A stretch of 64,000 nt of DNA from Nymphaea colorata (taxonomy: Eukaryota; Streptophyta; Magnoliopsida; Nymphaeales; Nymphaeaceae): assembly GCF_008831285.2 (NCBI RefSeq), contig NC_045142.1:9216713-9280712 (forward strand), in the 5' to 3' direction. The notes beneath the pieces were generated by a model, which made no database searches, was not told where the DNA came from, and saw only the letters and a program-made list of their open reading frames with translations. Below, in pieces: positions 25,621 through 39,029 of this stretch (positions within the stretch are counted from its first letter, which is position 1; the number at the start of each line of letters is the position of its first letter). The position numbers were made by a program, and so were the translations under genes.

Positions 25621-25637
25621 TGTTCAGGTCAAGTTCT
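25621..25637 (-). other. Probable 5'-UTR splice acceptor of SEC15
   Basis: Read on the minus strand, 'tctttattgcag' ends at 25636, leaving 15 bases of leader before the ATG at 25620. This is a good plant 3' splice site, suggesting an intron within the 5' UTR. The donor and the non-coding first exon would lie between about 25700 and 26480 and were not identified. Confidence 0.45.
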
Positions 25638-26489
25638 GCAATAAAGATAGAATGAACAAACCAAATAAAAAATGCAATGAAATTTAACATCTGAGGCAAT
25701 TTTAGTATAAAACCCTCTATATCTATAAGCCAAAGAACTCAAACAGAAAAAATAGAAAATGGATTAAAAAAGAAAAACCCATCATTATGAGAGAGTTAGC
25801 GACATCCTCATGGAATACTACTGAGAAGAATTTGTTGCAAGCACATCAAAAAGAAAAGGAAACATATTATCATTGTTTTTCATGTCAGGCACTCCAAGTG
25901 AGGCAACATCGAAATGAAAAAACAATAAAAGACTACTTATTTCATTACTATAAATATAATTCATGGTTTCCATCGATGAAAGAGGACAGAGAAAGGGCTT
26001 ACAAGCAGCACCCATCTGGCCTGACAAAAACAGAAGAACAAGAATTAAGACACCAATAGTATTGAGGCAATGACTAACGTTAATTTGGGTGTCTAATGGG
26101 GATTGACATTGATTACGAAACGATTGGGCCAATTAACTGATAGTTCACAAAAACAACACGTTATAGAGTTAATTTTTCAAAATATCATTGAATTTGAAAT
26201 ATTAATTTCACAACCGACATGTAAACACTAAAACATGTTGATTGAGTGATTTTTTAACCAGTCATGCGTGTGTGTATGTTGGGTCGATTTGGTTCACATC
26301 TTCAATCATATTGTAGTCCACATCACAAATCCGAAAGTTCGCAGCCTTAGTCTGCAATAGGTGAATTCAGATCTATATGGAGGGCCTCATTCTGAACCAA
26401 GTCCAGATTCGCTTGCATGTAAGGTATCGGATTTTCGACTTGTATCCATTTCCACCATCCGACTCCAAACGCAATTCGGCGATTTTAGT
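25638..26489. other. Upstream region of SEC15
   Basis: This presumably contains the SEC15 promoter, first exon and leader intron on the minus strand. No specific regulatory site could be assigned. The 8-bp target duplication of the next element lies at 26482-26489. Confidence 0.4.
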
Positions 26490-27707
26490 TAGGGCTGTTC
26501 ATGAGCGAGTTCGAGCCGAGCTTGGCCAGCTCGAGCTCGACTCGACTAAAATTACTCGAGCTCGAACTCGACTCGAGCTCGAGTCGAGCTTCCTACAGCA
26601 AGCTCGAGCTCGACTCGACTACTGAAAGTCGAGCTCGAGCTCGACTCGATTAACCCGATTTAGCTCGACAACTTGTTTACCATTTAAGCTCATTTAACTT
26701 TAGCTCGTTTAGCTCGAGCTCGACTCGCGTAACAGCAAAACAGAGATGAAAAACATATATGAAAAAACGGAGATGAAAACCACACGACAATAACAGCAAA
26801 ACAAAGATGAAAAACAGACATGAAAACACCAAAAACAACATTACATGTAAAAACAGAGATGTAATCAGTCCACATTACATGTAAAAACAACACACGAAAA
26901 CGAGAAGAACGAATTTACTATCAATAACAACAAAATAGAAAACACCACAAGATTCAAAGCAATAAACCAAAAAAAAAAACGAGGGAGAAGATAAACCCTC
27001 ACCGGGGAGTCCGGCACAAAGGTCGCGCGTCACTGACCACGCAAACGAGACCCAGGTGCTTGAAGAAGGGAGAAATCACCAACCACGCAAAGGAGACCCA
27101 GGCGCTTGAAGAAGGGGGGAAATCACTGACCACGCAAGCGAGACTCAGGCGCTTGAAGAAGGGGGAAAAAATGAAAACCCAACAGAAGAAGAACCGATTC
27201 AAGAAGAAGAAGAAGAAAAAGAAAACCTGCCGCCCGCCGCCCTGCCGGCTGCTGCGCTTCGCGGCTTCACCCCATCGGCCTTCCCCTTCTAGATGGAACA
27301 TGGTCGAATCACAAGGGTGCTTCTCTCGTGACCTCGTCTGGTCTGGTGGTCGACGGTCGTGGTTGACGGAAGAGGGAAGACATGGTCGTGGTCGACGGAA
27401 ACGGAAGAGGGAAGACATTTTGCGGTCGATGGAAGAGGAGAAATCGAGAATAGAGAGAAAGGCTTTCGACGTTTCGTTTTTACTTTTAACCCTAAACCGG
27501 TGAACCAGTTTCATGAACCAGTTTGTACGAGTCGAGTCAAGTTTATACGAGTCGAGTTCGTGCAACTCGAACTCGACTCGTGTAGCGTTTCGAGCTTAAT
27601 GGGTGAGCTCGAACTCGACTCATTTATAAATGAGTCGAGTTCGAGTCGAGCTTTTCCGGGCGAGTTCGAGTCGAGCCCGAGTTGACTCAACTCGTTGTGC
27701 AGCCCTA
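26490..27707. mobile_element. Non-autonomous hAT-type element with GAGCTCGA subterminal repeats
   Basis: The element begins TAGGGCTGTTCA and ends in the complement of TAGGGCTGCACA. A perfect 8-bp target duplication ATTTTAGT (26482-26489 and 27708-27715) flanks it, the hallmark of hAT transposons. Both ends are packed with 'gagctcgactcgag'-type motifs (about 26505-26730 and 27525-27690), likely transposase-binding repeats. The interior holds an A-rich part, three copies of a 46-47 bp tandem repeat (27031-27170) and a second short GA/CG-rich repeat around 27350-27420. No transposase is encoded. The frames crossing it are Lys/Arg- or Phe-rich and not convincing. Length is 1218 bp. Confidence 0.9.
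27031..27170. repeat. 46-47 bp tandem repeat, three units
   Basis: Units start at 27031, 27077 and 27124, each containing 'accacgcaa', 'gagac' and 'gcttgaagaaggg'. The period is not a multiple of three, so it is unlikely to be protein-coding. Confidence 0.9.
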
Positions 27708-27715
27708 ATTTTAGT

Positions 27716-29865
27716 TGACCCAATTCTTAATTGGACCTGGTATTTAATGAAATGGGGCATGACATCAATCTTTATTGTCTTCGAAAGCTTGGTCCAGGTG
27801 GCACAGAGTTTAACAACCCAACACCCATAAGAGATGCTCGAAGACTTCCCCTTCTTCCAAGTCCTATGTCAGTAGTACCTGGGCGGGGTACAATACACTC
27901 ATAATCTAGAGTGTTTGATTCCACCATTTATAATCTGGGAAGTAGCACCTATGAAAATCAAACCAACTTTCCCTGCGACTGCCTGCCCAACCAGCTATGT
28001 CATGCCCTAGCTATGTCATGCCCTTTGGTGCCTGCAACATAACTCACTTTGTAGTCTTCCATATCACTTCATCCCCATTTGCGTCTCTCCACTAATCAAA
28101 CCTCTTTTCTTTCTTTCTCCTCTTTCGTCATATGTCATATTAAGATAAATTGAGCATATGTCAAACGCCTTATCGTAGCCGTGTGCGTAGGGTGTGGTGG
28201 ATGGCTGCATCTTCTTTTTGACTCTTGTGGCGAACTCGCCGATCCACATTGCTAGTGGCCCGAATCGGCTAGGATCGTCAACTCTCTGGGTCACAAGTGA
28301 GGATTTGTTGAGTCAATGGAATCATCAATTAATTATATGCTCTTTTGTTGTGGATTGCTGAATACTGAAGTTTATCATTTTTTGAATTGTTAAATATCAT
28401 AAATTTCCCCAAGTATACACAAACAACCATATTACATATTACTCAGTTTTAATTAATTACAAAATCAAGCATAAAGTCCTACAGGCTTCCCTTCTTCATC
28501 TATTTATAAAAAAAAAAACACTTGAAAACATGACTTCCCTTCTTCATCTATTTATAAAAAAGATGCACTAAAAAACATAATATTTGCCCCTTGAGAAGTT
28601 TCGGAATCTTGTATGTTTTGCAACAACAGTACCAAAGATTTCATTATTGTAAGCAGCTTGGACACTTGCTGGTTGCTCATCCCTATATATACATAGTTAT
28701 TGGTAGATACCAGACTGCTTGGGTAAGGGATAAAAAAACACACCTCTTAAATTTGTGCTAAAAAGTTTTTTAAACAAAATGTCAAATGTGTTTATAAGCA
28801 TTATTTCATATAAATCATGCTTTAATTCAATTTATTTTTGTAAAAAAAAAAAGATAAACTTTCTACTACCAAAATTTTGATGTTATAAGAGCAGTTCATT
28901 TTTTTTATTATTAAAGAAACATTATTTAAGTAAGAAAATGACTAACTTAAAATGGTGTGGTTATATGACACAGTATTAAAGAAACATTATTTTAATGGGT
29001 CTGGCATTTGTTTCTTACCAAATGCTCATATATATATATGAAGGAGACCAAGTGAAGAGACAGAGAGATGGAGCCTGACAACTAGTATTCAAAACATCAT
29101 GAATGCGTACTATTAAACAATTAATTAGGAAAGGTAGTAAGAGTAGTATTGAGTTATCCTATATTTAGTTGGCAAAGTTTTAGCTACGTCAATTATAATG
29201 TTGAACTATAGCACCTCAAATGGATGAACTGCAGCTTCGCAGAAACAACAGCCAACAAACAAAGAGAAAAGAAAGAGGGGGAGATAAAGGACAAGTAAAA
29301 CCTCACAAATTATTAGGATTTCCAGCTTCGCTTCAAGGGGATAACTGCTTGACTCGATCAACCTCGTTCAAGAGAGCTGTTGGGCAATGCAAGAAGGCGT
29401 CCATTGGATTCCTCGGCTGCCAAGAACTGCTGCCTATGCTTGGCAGCTAGAAAGCCAGTGGATATATATTTGCTTTCAATGTAACCATTTTGATAAGTTT
29501 TGGTTTTGACATAAGCATTTTTATATGTGTCCAGTCATTGGTTCAACTAGCACCATCTTGATAATGACAAGGAGCATGACGATAATTCTGACAGAATTAT
29601 TGTAACGGCAGTATATTAAAAGAGAAATTAAAGAAGAAACATCATACCAAATCATATCCAAATCATATTGAAAATATTTGTTAATTGTAAATCTTTCTTT
29701 GATGTACCTATTTAACGTTCCCAATGGATTAAGTCACATGGTGGAAGTTGTGTGTTAGTATAAATTTCTTCTTTTTTTTTTTTTCTCTTGTGGAACCATT
29801 CTCTATCACTAATATGGTGTGCTTGTTGATGTGCACCAGAGGTTCTATTTGGCCATTCCTAAAAC
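27716..29865. other. Intergenic region
   Basis: No gene was recognised. Small direct repeats occur: 'ctatgtcatgccct' twice near 28005-28025, and 'cttcccttcttcatctattt' twice (28487 and 28533). A 76-codon plus-strand frame at 29220-29450 has no recognisable family. Confidence 0.55.
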
Positions 29866-30720
29866 TTTTATTTTTATCATTTTCATTGTTTTCTCGAAAT
29901 TCCCATGACTAGGCATAACCTGTAACTTTCAGATGATGCTATGAATATGAGATGAATGATGAATCATTTTACAAACTAGATAAAAGAGAATCAGGCCTGT
30001 CCACCGTACTGCATCAGGGAGAAATTTTGTGTATTTTCTAATTTTTTTTTTCACTTTACAGCTGAACGAGAAGATCGACTTTCATGTTTAAAAATGAAGA
30101 ACAAAAGTAACAGGTTCACGTGGGTATGATATTCCAACGCCCCTGATCATTGCCAGGGTTGGAAAACTCAAGCCGTTCAAGAAAATGAAAACAAAAAGGG
30201 ACGTGAACGAGGTCCTTTAGAATCGGTCATCGATGCAGTTCTAAAAGTTACACTTTTCTGCAATAATTGGTTTGCCAATCCAATCTGCAAAAAACTGTGA
30301 TCAATTGCTCGGCAAAAGCGTATTACAAAATATATTTAAAAGGTACTTAAAATTTATCATCTGGATTATGATAGGTTTCAAAGCATGCTCCATGCAGTAC
30401 AATCATGTGGTAGTGGGTACATATAAGAGAGTCTCTTAAAGGCGGTGGAATGACAAAAAAAAAACCTTAAAATTACACAATTACAAAAAAAAACTTTAAC
30501 CAAAGAAAATAACACATGGCCATTCAAATGGAACCATGTCAATTAATATTAAAAAATAAATAAAATATTACTTAATCAAACATGGCTATGCAAACTGAAT
30601 TAATCGAAGTCTGAACCATTTTATACTATTGAAAACGACCAAATGAGGCAGATGGCTTTAGTTTTTTTTTCATTTATTAATTTTTTTTGTTGGTGCATTT
30701 TAGAGGAAAAAGGTTTATTG
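29866..30720. repeat. Diverged direct repeat, copy 2 (partner 103-945)
   Basis: It has the same orientation and order of blocks as 103-945. The final block ends 'ggaaaaaggtttattg', and the two flanks differ directly afterwards. The two copies are about 29.8 kb apart. Confidence 0.75.
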
Positions 30721-33700
30721 CCTCATTAGCTCATCCCAAAAGCACTTTGGTTTCAACTTTAAATCAAAGCAAACTCCACGATTAATTTGATCATCGACTT
30801 AATTACCAGGACCCGACATGTATCTTTAATTCTATAAGCTGCTGCATATATTTTTAAATATACAAAATTGAAATTTAAAGAACCATGTTGATGAATATAT
30901 ACAGTTTAAAAATTTTGAGTTGTGTTTGGATCACGCCTTTAATAATTGTGATTCGTGAAAACATGTGTTTGAACCATTTCTTAATATGGTTTGTGTGTTG
31001 CTTTTTGGTGAAAAATCAACAGGCATGTATTCTCTAAGATTCTTCATTACCTGTCTTTGGATTATGACTGTTTTCAAGCCCTTGAACTTGTATTGCCAAC
31101 TCCCTGAAATTGAATCTGAAGTACTCTTGGGCTTGTGGCACGTGAAACACCTCTTTCTGCTGGCACAAGAGAGAGAGAGTGTGTGTGTGTGAGCCGATGA
31201 AATGGGAGTTCATTAACAAAATTGGGTGACAAGTAGTCACAAAGAACACAAAAAGTCAGCAAAAATGCAAAGAAAATAAAGTAAACAAAGAAGCCACCAA
31301 ACAATGAAGGAACAAAGAAGAGGGAGAAGAGAGATAGAGAGAGAGCACAGACCATGTAAGGCTCGGGGACAATGCGATTGATCATAAAGGAGAAAGGAAC
31401 AGCCCACAGCAGCGATGGAGGATGGTTGAGAATAAAGGCCGTAAGCTGATCATGCGCCCCATTAATAAAGGAAGAAAAGGTCCAACTTTCCTTTCTTTAG
31501 CCTCTCAGTCAATCGATCTGATGCCGAAAGAAAAGGTCCAGTCATCGATGCTTTTGCTACTTTCATTCTTCATAAGACAAATATTTGATCAAACAAGAAA
31601 AAAGGACAAAACAAACCTACCACAAACCTGGCCGGTTAAATTCCTAATGAACTAGCTTGGCCAAGAGCATGAACTGGGCTAAATTAATCGTTGTTTGATG
31701 TTGATCTTGATATTTATCCGGTTCCTTGTCTCTCAATACTACACCCGATTCATTATATTGCTCAGCCAAATGATGCAGTTCTAATTCCATGTTGATAAAA
31801 TATTTGTTTGTATGGATATCCATAGTTAGTAGTAATTGAGAATACTGCAAAACCAGACCAGCTCCGAACAATCAACTCCTAATGAAATGGATGTAGTGGT
31901 GGCTTGCTGAAAACCCAAAGTTTTTTTAACTTGATTATATTAAATAGATGGATCTTATATGAATTATATGACTTGTTTTCAATATTCAGCTTGATCGAAC
32001 CAAGCCTTCTGAATTTCTTTTATGAATGTGGCAAAAATAAAGGAAAGTCCATGAACCGACCCCATCATGATCTCAATCTAGTAGAAACTAAGAAACATCA
32101 CCCCAATTCGGCATCCATGGGTCATGAACTGACCAGATACCCTATTTAATAAGTGGAACTCATTAGCTGCCCGCTCATTCGACGGACAGTAATCATACCA
32201 AATGTCATCAATTCAATCCCTTTTTTAAGAATATGAGACATCAAAGCCGTACAAGTAAAGATACAAGATTCATCAATAAACCTTATTTTGTTAAGGAATA
32301 TGCTTGCCTTCTTATAGACCATATTGTGCGATGGACATGTTATGTAAGTACATTTGAGAAGACATATTTCCAACTACCAAAAATTATATACATAATATAA
32401 TTTGGTGCTCAAAAAAGATATGAACATAGTCTTCTTACAGAAATTTGCTGAAATGGACGAATTTTATGTAAATGTACATTGTAAAACAAGTTCCAGATTG
32501 CAATAAAAAAAAAACAATATAAAGTGCAGACAGTCACTCTATCAACAGATTTGTATAAGTGATATCAAGAGAGTGAAGAGATAAATAAACCAGTAGACAG
32601 AAAAATAGAGAAACCAAGTCACACGGAAGACACACAAATTGTGTGGTTCAGATAGGTTGTTTGCCTTCCTACATCCACGTGGAGAACTAAGCAGGATTTA
32701 TTATTATATGAAGCATCAAGTACGGTGAAATCAGAGAAATTATTATATGAAATATCAAGTACGGTGAAATCAGAGAAACTATCCCCTTACAAAATAATGC
32801 TTCTACACCATGACCCTCCGCCCCAAAATTCCTTTAGGTAAACCTCACCTATATGAAATGAAATGGACAATTCACCAGCTCACGATTGCAATGAATTGAG
32901 CTAAAATAGGTCTACTTCCTACTAAAATGAGACAATCCTAGCTCGATTCTGCATCCAAATTTCAAAGAGTAAGTTTATTATAGCCAGCTCAATCTAACTT
33001 TAGTCGACCATGGAGTAAAATCCTCAATTTCTAGTTCAATGCAACCTAAACTAACCAAATTGACGTAAAATGGGACCATGTCTAATGAACTGATTCAATT
33101 CTAACATAATTCTACAGTCAATTCCAAAACCAAGTTCAGGATGGATTAGTTGTAGCCTATGTCATAACTTTTAATGGTTAATGAAGTTCAACCAACCAGC
33201 ACTAGCTCAAACTTAGCAAACCCTGTCATATGATGATCATTCCATTGAGTCAAACAGTAATTTCAATATTCCACCCAAATAGGTCTAGAATTGTGTTTCT
33301 CCGATTCCCTTGATTCAATCCTCAGCCCAAATTGAGTAAAAATGTTCTAGAAGTAGCTCAATTGGCTTTTCTTCATTCTAGCCTCTCTTGCTTCACTAAT
33401 TCCACTTTGAGTGACCTTTGGAGCTAATTTTTAGTTTGATATTGATCAAAATTCTTCAATTTATCATAATATGCTTGGCTTGGATTCCCCTAGTCCATCG
33501 TAAATTCAATTATCCAAATTCAGCTTAGTTTCAATCTTATAGGTCACTCAGGCACATCATACTTCTCAAACATTTCATGACTAATATTTAGCCACTGAAC
33601 TCATTTCTAGCTGGATCTAATGTGAATTTCCTGTTTTCAAGATCGATTTATAATAAGATATGACACGAGAGTATATTCTGCTTGAATGGGTGTAGTATGC

Positions 33701-33759
33701 CCAAAAATACTGTCATTTCATGTTCCATTGATTATGTTTGGATTATGCAAAAAACAGTG
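30721..33759. other. Intergenic region
   Basis: No gene was recognised. It contains a short GA/GT run near 31169-31192 and a 39-bp tandem duplication (32701-32778). The part around 32600-32700 with 'gtgtggttcag' and 'ctacatccacgtgg' resembles common plant repeat DNA, but I cannot assign a class. Confidence 0.55.
32701..32778. repeat. 39-bp tandem duplication
   Basis: Two adjacent units, 32701-32739 and 32740-32778, differ at only two positions ('gaagcatc' versus 'gaaatatc'). Confidence 0.9.
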
Positions 33760-34484
33760 TACATCTTTTTTATGGCTGCAGATGTCATAATTGTGGATTG
33801 TTAGCAGTTGTTAACATGTTCAGTTATAATGGATAATTTAACTATATATAATTATTCATTAGTACTCAAGCATGTTTAGGCTCTATATATGCTCTATTGG
33901 AGTTGTAAGGAACTTGCTTGTTTAAGCTTCTTAAGATTTATAGTTTTTGTTCAGTTTGTTGTTATTGCATGACAAGATGTGGATGTCACTTTTATGGTCT
34001 ATTCTAGCCTATTTCAATGCATCATAATTGGTCAGTATTTCTTGTATGGTACACATTATTTTTGTCATGGTGAATTTCTTTATGATTATGCTCCCATGTT
34101 ATTCCAACTCTTCTGAATAGTGCTATATATATGATATTGCAATGTTGTATTTTTCTTCATATAATTATTAATGATATTGTGCAATTTATCCAAATAGTGT
34201 TGCTGATACTTCTCAAACCAATATATGTCGAGAAGTTATTTTTTATTGTTGCTTATAGTATTCTTTTCTTGCTTCCTAATTAAAAAAGAAAAAGATAAAA
34301 AACAGACTCCATATTCTATCACATCATTTACCTCTAACAATGCACACCACATATATTGTTCATGATTATACAAATTAAATGCTAGGAAGTATGAAGTATC
34401 AACAATCACCAAGTAAAAACAATGGGTCAGACAACCCATGTTGTGCAAGGACAGACCTTATACAAAACGTAACTCCTCTCTCTC

Positions 34485-34540
<56 letters not shown>

Positions 34541-35070
34541 TGTAGAACTTTAGACAAAAAAAATGTCAAAGATGGAAATAACACATGCACTATTATGGCT
34601 GCTCCATGATGGACTAGTTGATTAAATCTCCTCTTTGATTCTTCGGTCCTACAACTCACATTTGAGATTCATTCTTAAATCATACAAGTCAAACCTAGTT
34701 TCTTTACGCTCGCATTTTTTTGTCAAGTTATCTTATTTGTTTAATCATGGTTTTTTGCTTTCTTCTGGGCATTGTTGTGGGATAGTTGTTGGACAATGAT
34801 CTCTGAAATTCAAAGTAAAGCTCTTTTGATGTCCATGTATTTTGTACCTAAGTTTGCTTTATTTGCATGATTTGGCTGTTGTAATTTTAACAGCAAAACA
34901 AAACCTTTTTCTCTCACTTGCGCAACTATAGTCTCTTCTTTCATTTGATAATTTTAACATCATTCGCATGTGATTGTAATACTTAGTGTTTTTGTCATGG
35001 GCTTACTTTATTCGGCTCGTGCTGCATGATGGTTACTTGTCTGTCATAAGCCTTAGGGGACAAAAGAGTA
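33760..35070 (-). mobile_element. CACTA-like copy B, left part (inverted)
   Basis: This aligns in reverse with 17230-18560 of copy A. It is interrupted at 35070 by a gypsy relic and resumes at 39030. It includes a long CT/GA microsatellite. No coding capacity was recognised. Confidence 0.65.
34476..34536. repeat. (CT)n microsatellite
   Basis: About 60 bp of CT with one GT interruption, at the position homologous to the CA/GA run at 17859-17912. Confidence 0.95.
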
Positions 35071-35390
35071 TGCAAATACTTGAAAACAATGAGTGTGTGC
35101 TAAAATCAAAGAACGTAAGGAAAGGAAGGGAGAAACTTGTAATAATCACAGATTGCATTCATCACAAGGGAAACGTAAGCAATGAGATTTGGAAAAAAAA
35201 TCAACTTTACTTACATAGGATAACTGAAGCTGTTTACATATGATTCAAATGTCGACCACCCAAAATGCAGAACCAACATGCATTGGGGTTGGTGGGAGGG
35301 GTGCACCATTACAAGTAAACACAAGCATAAACCAAAAACGTTATAAGCAAAAGGAAAAAAAGATAAAACATACTCAGACACAAACGAACA
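35071..35390 (-). repeat. 3' LTR of gypsy relic
   Basis: It is similar to 38704-39029 throughout. Read on the minus strand it begins TGTTCGTTTGTG, directly after the polypurine tract, and ends near 35071. Confidence 0.8.
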
Positions 35391-35399
35391 GGCTCCCCC

Positions 35400-38300
35400 T
35401 TCAAATCATGTGTCGTCATCGGTGCTAATTGTTGCATGGTAGGTCGAGATTTCCTCTAGGTGTCGCTGCCTTCAACTGGAAGGCATACTCCTGTGTCGGC
35501 TGCTCCTTGCCTACCCCCTTCACCAAGCACATTTTTGCCTCTCCAAAATAAGTGATTTCATGCAGAAAATTTTGTTCCATTTGTCAGTCCACCACTCTCT
35601 GTTTGCTGCTACAACGTACTTCTCTACGAGTCTTTACCATCGGCATGGAAGGGCTTTAGGTTTCAAACATGGAACACTAAATGTACTTTAAGGTTTGGTG
35701 GTAGATCTAGCTTATATGCCAACTTCTTGACCCTCTTAACTATGATGAATGGTCTTTCATACTTTCGAATCAAAGAACTGCGTCTCCATGAAAGATTCAT
35801 ATGTAGTCTGGGTATAGCTTCATGAGGACCTGGTCTTCGATTCTAAACTCTACAGGTTGTCGTTCCTTGTTGACCTACTTCTTTATCTTCTTGGCAGCTT
35901 TGTGTAACAATGTTTTAGCTAACTCCACTTGCTCCTACCAGTTTCTAACAAATTGGTAGGCGAAGGCTGTTCTTCCCCTCTTTTAAGCAACAAGAGTATG
36001 TATAATCAGCGGTTGCTGTCTAGTGGCTATTTCAAACTAAGTATGCATTGAAGGCTCACTCTTTTGTAGGTTGTAGTAGAATTGGGCTACATCTGGTAAT
36101 TTCACCCAAATTTTATAGTTTGTGCTAACAAAGTGTTGTAAGTATCATTCCAACAAAGAATTGTTCTGCTCAATTGACTGCCTGTTTATGGTTATATGCA
36201 TGTTAAAAACAATAAGTCTGAGCCTAGCGATAAAAGAACTTCATACCAAAACGTGCCTGTGAACCAGGCGTCACAATCACTTACAATGATTTTTGACACT
36301 CTAATACTTCACTGTATTCTTTATGAGCATTTTTACCATTTTTTCTGCATGACACTCCTTTGAGGTTTTGATAAAGGTGACATGTTTAAAAAATCAACAC
36401 ACAACTACAAAGATAAAACTAAAACCATCTACTTTTGGGAGGCTCACAATAAAGTCCATAGAAAGTCTTTCCCATGGACGTTCAAAAACATGAAGAGGTT
36501 CTAAGATGTTGGTAGTTTCTGATTCATCCCCTTGTTCTACAGGCAAATGAGGCATGTTGCACATAGGTCTCCACATCATCCTGCACATGTGGTCAATGAT
36601 AACCAAGTTTGAGGAGTGCAAGGGTTCACTCCTTGCTAGGATGGCGTACCCACAATGTATCATGGTATTCCTTTAATAGCTCTCGTTTTGAAGATTGTCC
36701 CATCTTGACACAAATATGTGTTTGCCTTTGGTGAGGAGAAGTCCATCCCATAGCCACAATATCAAAGTCTTCCCTACTTCAGCTAGGGCCACTAGGTGCT
36801 TTGTCGTGGAGCCCTACTTCTCATGAACATGTTCAAAAAGAACACCCTCTAGCTATGGTTCGGAAGCCTATGCCCGATTAGCCATGAGCTTCATACGACT
36901 TAGTGCATCGGCCACAACATTGGTTCTTCCTGCTTTGTACTCTAGCACAAAATCGAACTCGGCCAATGGGCTTGCTTTAGGGCTAACTTCTTTTGACTTT
37001 GAAAATAATTTGCGGCCACATTGTTCATTTTCACAACAAATTGAGCTCCCAACAGATAATGTCTTCAGACACAAAGGCAATGCATGATAATCATCATCTC
37101 ATTCGTACACAGAGTAGTGCCGCTTTGCATCCTTTAGGTTTTGGCTTCCATAGGCAACATGGTGCCCTCTTGCATTAATACCTCACTAATAGTAAAGTTG
37201 GAGGTATCAGTATGAACTTCAAATAGTTTTAAATGATCAGGTAACTTCAGCACAGGCTCCTGCATATGGACCATCTTTAGCCTATGAAAAACATCTTAAG
37301 TTGGCCTTGCCTAGGCCCATGTCCTACTCTTCTTCTGCATATCAATGAGGGACGCAACAATCTGAGAATACCCCTTGATGAACTGCTGATAATAATTCAC
37401 CAACTCAAGAAAGGGCTGCAACTCTTAAACTTTAGTTGGCGAGTTCTACTCTGCATTGACCTTCACTTCATTGTATCCATGCACAACTGACCTTATCCAA
37501 CATGACCGAGAGAACTTATTTCTTCTTGGTTGATGAGGCACTTTTCCTCTTCACATACAGATCATTTGCCTTCAAGACTTAGAACACCATCCATAGATAT
37601 CCCACATGCTGTTCTAAGTTGTTGAATACTACAATGTTGTCGAGATAGACTATCACAAACTTGTCTAGATACATGTAGACAATCCTATTCATCAATGTTG
37701 AGAAGGTGGTAGGGGCATTCGTCAACCTAAACGGCATAACTAAAAACTTGTATGCTTCATAATGGGTGACACAAGTGGTTCAGCCCCTTCTTTCGGATTT
37801 GCAAATAACTTAAATGAAGGTCCAATTTAGAGGAATGCTTGACTTGTTTTCTACTATCACTTTGTTCAGTTTTTGTTAGTCCACACAGAGTCACTTTAAG
37901 TTGTCATGCTTCAATTGGAACAACATGGGGGCACCATAAGGTAGCCTCGGAGGGCCTAATGATTCCTCTTACTAGCATTTCCATTGAAGTTCTTTCAATT
38001 TCATGGGACCCATTTCATAGCCATGGTAAGTGGTTGTGCACTTCCAAGTCGATGGGTTCACTTCATGTCGATATGACAATCATCTCGGGAGTTTTGCAGC
38101 CATCATTTCTATGAATTCTTCAAAGATAGGCGCAAGCACCTCTAAGACCAAACCAAGGAAATCATCAAACGCTTCCCTTTTTGCCACCAAGTATGTTTTG
38201 CCTACATGCTTTAGGAACTTCCTCAAGTGGATTGCTGCGAATGTTGGAACCATACAAAAGACCTTGTATCTAGAATGTCAATGGCTCTCAAATGCAGCAT

Positions 38301-38700
38301 CGAGACCATCTTCGTTAAGTTAAGGAACTGCATGCCTAGAATCATCTTTGGGTGCCATAGAGAAATTGGTTTTTTCTTATTAACTCTCAATTATTATAGC
38401 CACACCTTGGGCTACTCCACGGATGTGCTTTGCCTTTACTACCTTTATGTGTAACTCTCTATTCTCAAAGGTGAGATCCAATGTCTTCATCTCTTCTTTC
38501 GAGAAGAAGTTGTGGGTTGCACCTGTGTCCACCATTGCCTTCATGGACTTTTCATTTACAAGGATATCTAAGTACGTAAGTTCAGTAGTTGTTGTTGTTG
38601 TCACCTTTGTCATATCCTTCAAAACATTTAGGAATTGGAATAGTCCCATTTGTGGGTCTTCATACTCTTGACCATGCACTGCATAAGCATATTGTTTTGA
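35400..38700 (-). pseudogene. Degenerate gypsy pol polyprotein
   Basis: From 5' to 3' on the minus strand: aspartic protease 'AMVDTGATHNFFS' (within 38380-38790); RT with 'FLVMPFRLTNAPTTF' and 'VIVYLDN' (about 37630-37770), where the catalytic YLDD motif reads YLDN; the end of RNase H 'LAEFDFVLEYKAGRTNVVADALSR' shortened here to its key residues E-Y-K, N-V-V-A-D-A-L-S-R (36880-36980); and the start of the integrase 'RPWERLSMDFIVSLPK' (36430-36480). Stops and frameshifts separate all parts. The mutated catalytic Asp and missing gag show it cannot move by itself. Confidence 0.88.
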
Positions 38701-38703
38701 GAG

Positions 38704-39029
38704 TGCATAGACAACTTGAAATGAGTATGTGTGAAAATCAAAGAATGCAAGGAAATAGAGAGAGAAATTTGCAATGGACATAGATTGCATTCATCATAAG
38801 AGAGACGTAAGCAAGGAGACTTGGAAGAAATCTCAACTTTGCTTATATATTTTGGCTGGAGCTGCTTACATATGATTTAAATGTCAACTACCCCAAACAC
38901 AGAATCCCAAACATGCACTGAGACTGGTGGGAGGATGCTCCATTGCAAGTAAACACAAGCATAAACCAAAGACATTATAAGTAAAAGGGAAAGAAGACAA
39001 AATATACTCAGACACAGGAGAGGAGAGCA
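38704..39029 (-). repeat. 5' LTR of gypsy relic
   Basis: It aligns with 35071-35390 with many substitutions and small indels, indicating an old insertion. Confidence 0.78.

Larger units (their letters stand above)
35071..39029 (-). mobile_element. Ty3/gypsy LTR retrotransposon relic
   Basis: Two diverged LTRs flank a minus-strand pol: 38704-39029 as 5' LTR and 35071-35390 as 3' LTR. The shared LTR core includes 'gtaaacacaagcataaacca' and 'atactcagacaca' read on the plus strand. Before the 3' LTR the minus strand reads 'aagggggagcc', a polypurine tract. Domain order protease, RT, RNase H, integrase identifies gypsy. Gag is almost entirely missing: the protease lies about 200 bp from the 5' LTR. 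No clean target duplication was found, so the boundaries are approximate. It interrupts CACTA-like copy B. Confidence 0.88.

Noticed and set aside
27060-27503. 147-codon Lys/Arg-rich frame inside the 26490-27707 element
   Set aside because: Composition reflects A-rich and tandem-repeat DNA whose period is not a multiple of three.
34379-34659. Frames encoding long Ser-Leu or Arg-Glu repeats
   Set aside because: They are translations of the CT/GA microsatellite.
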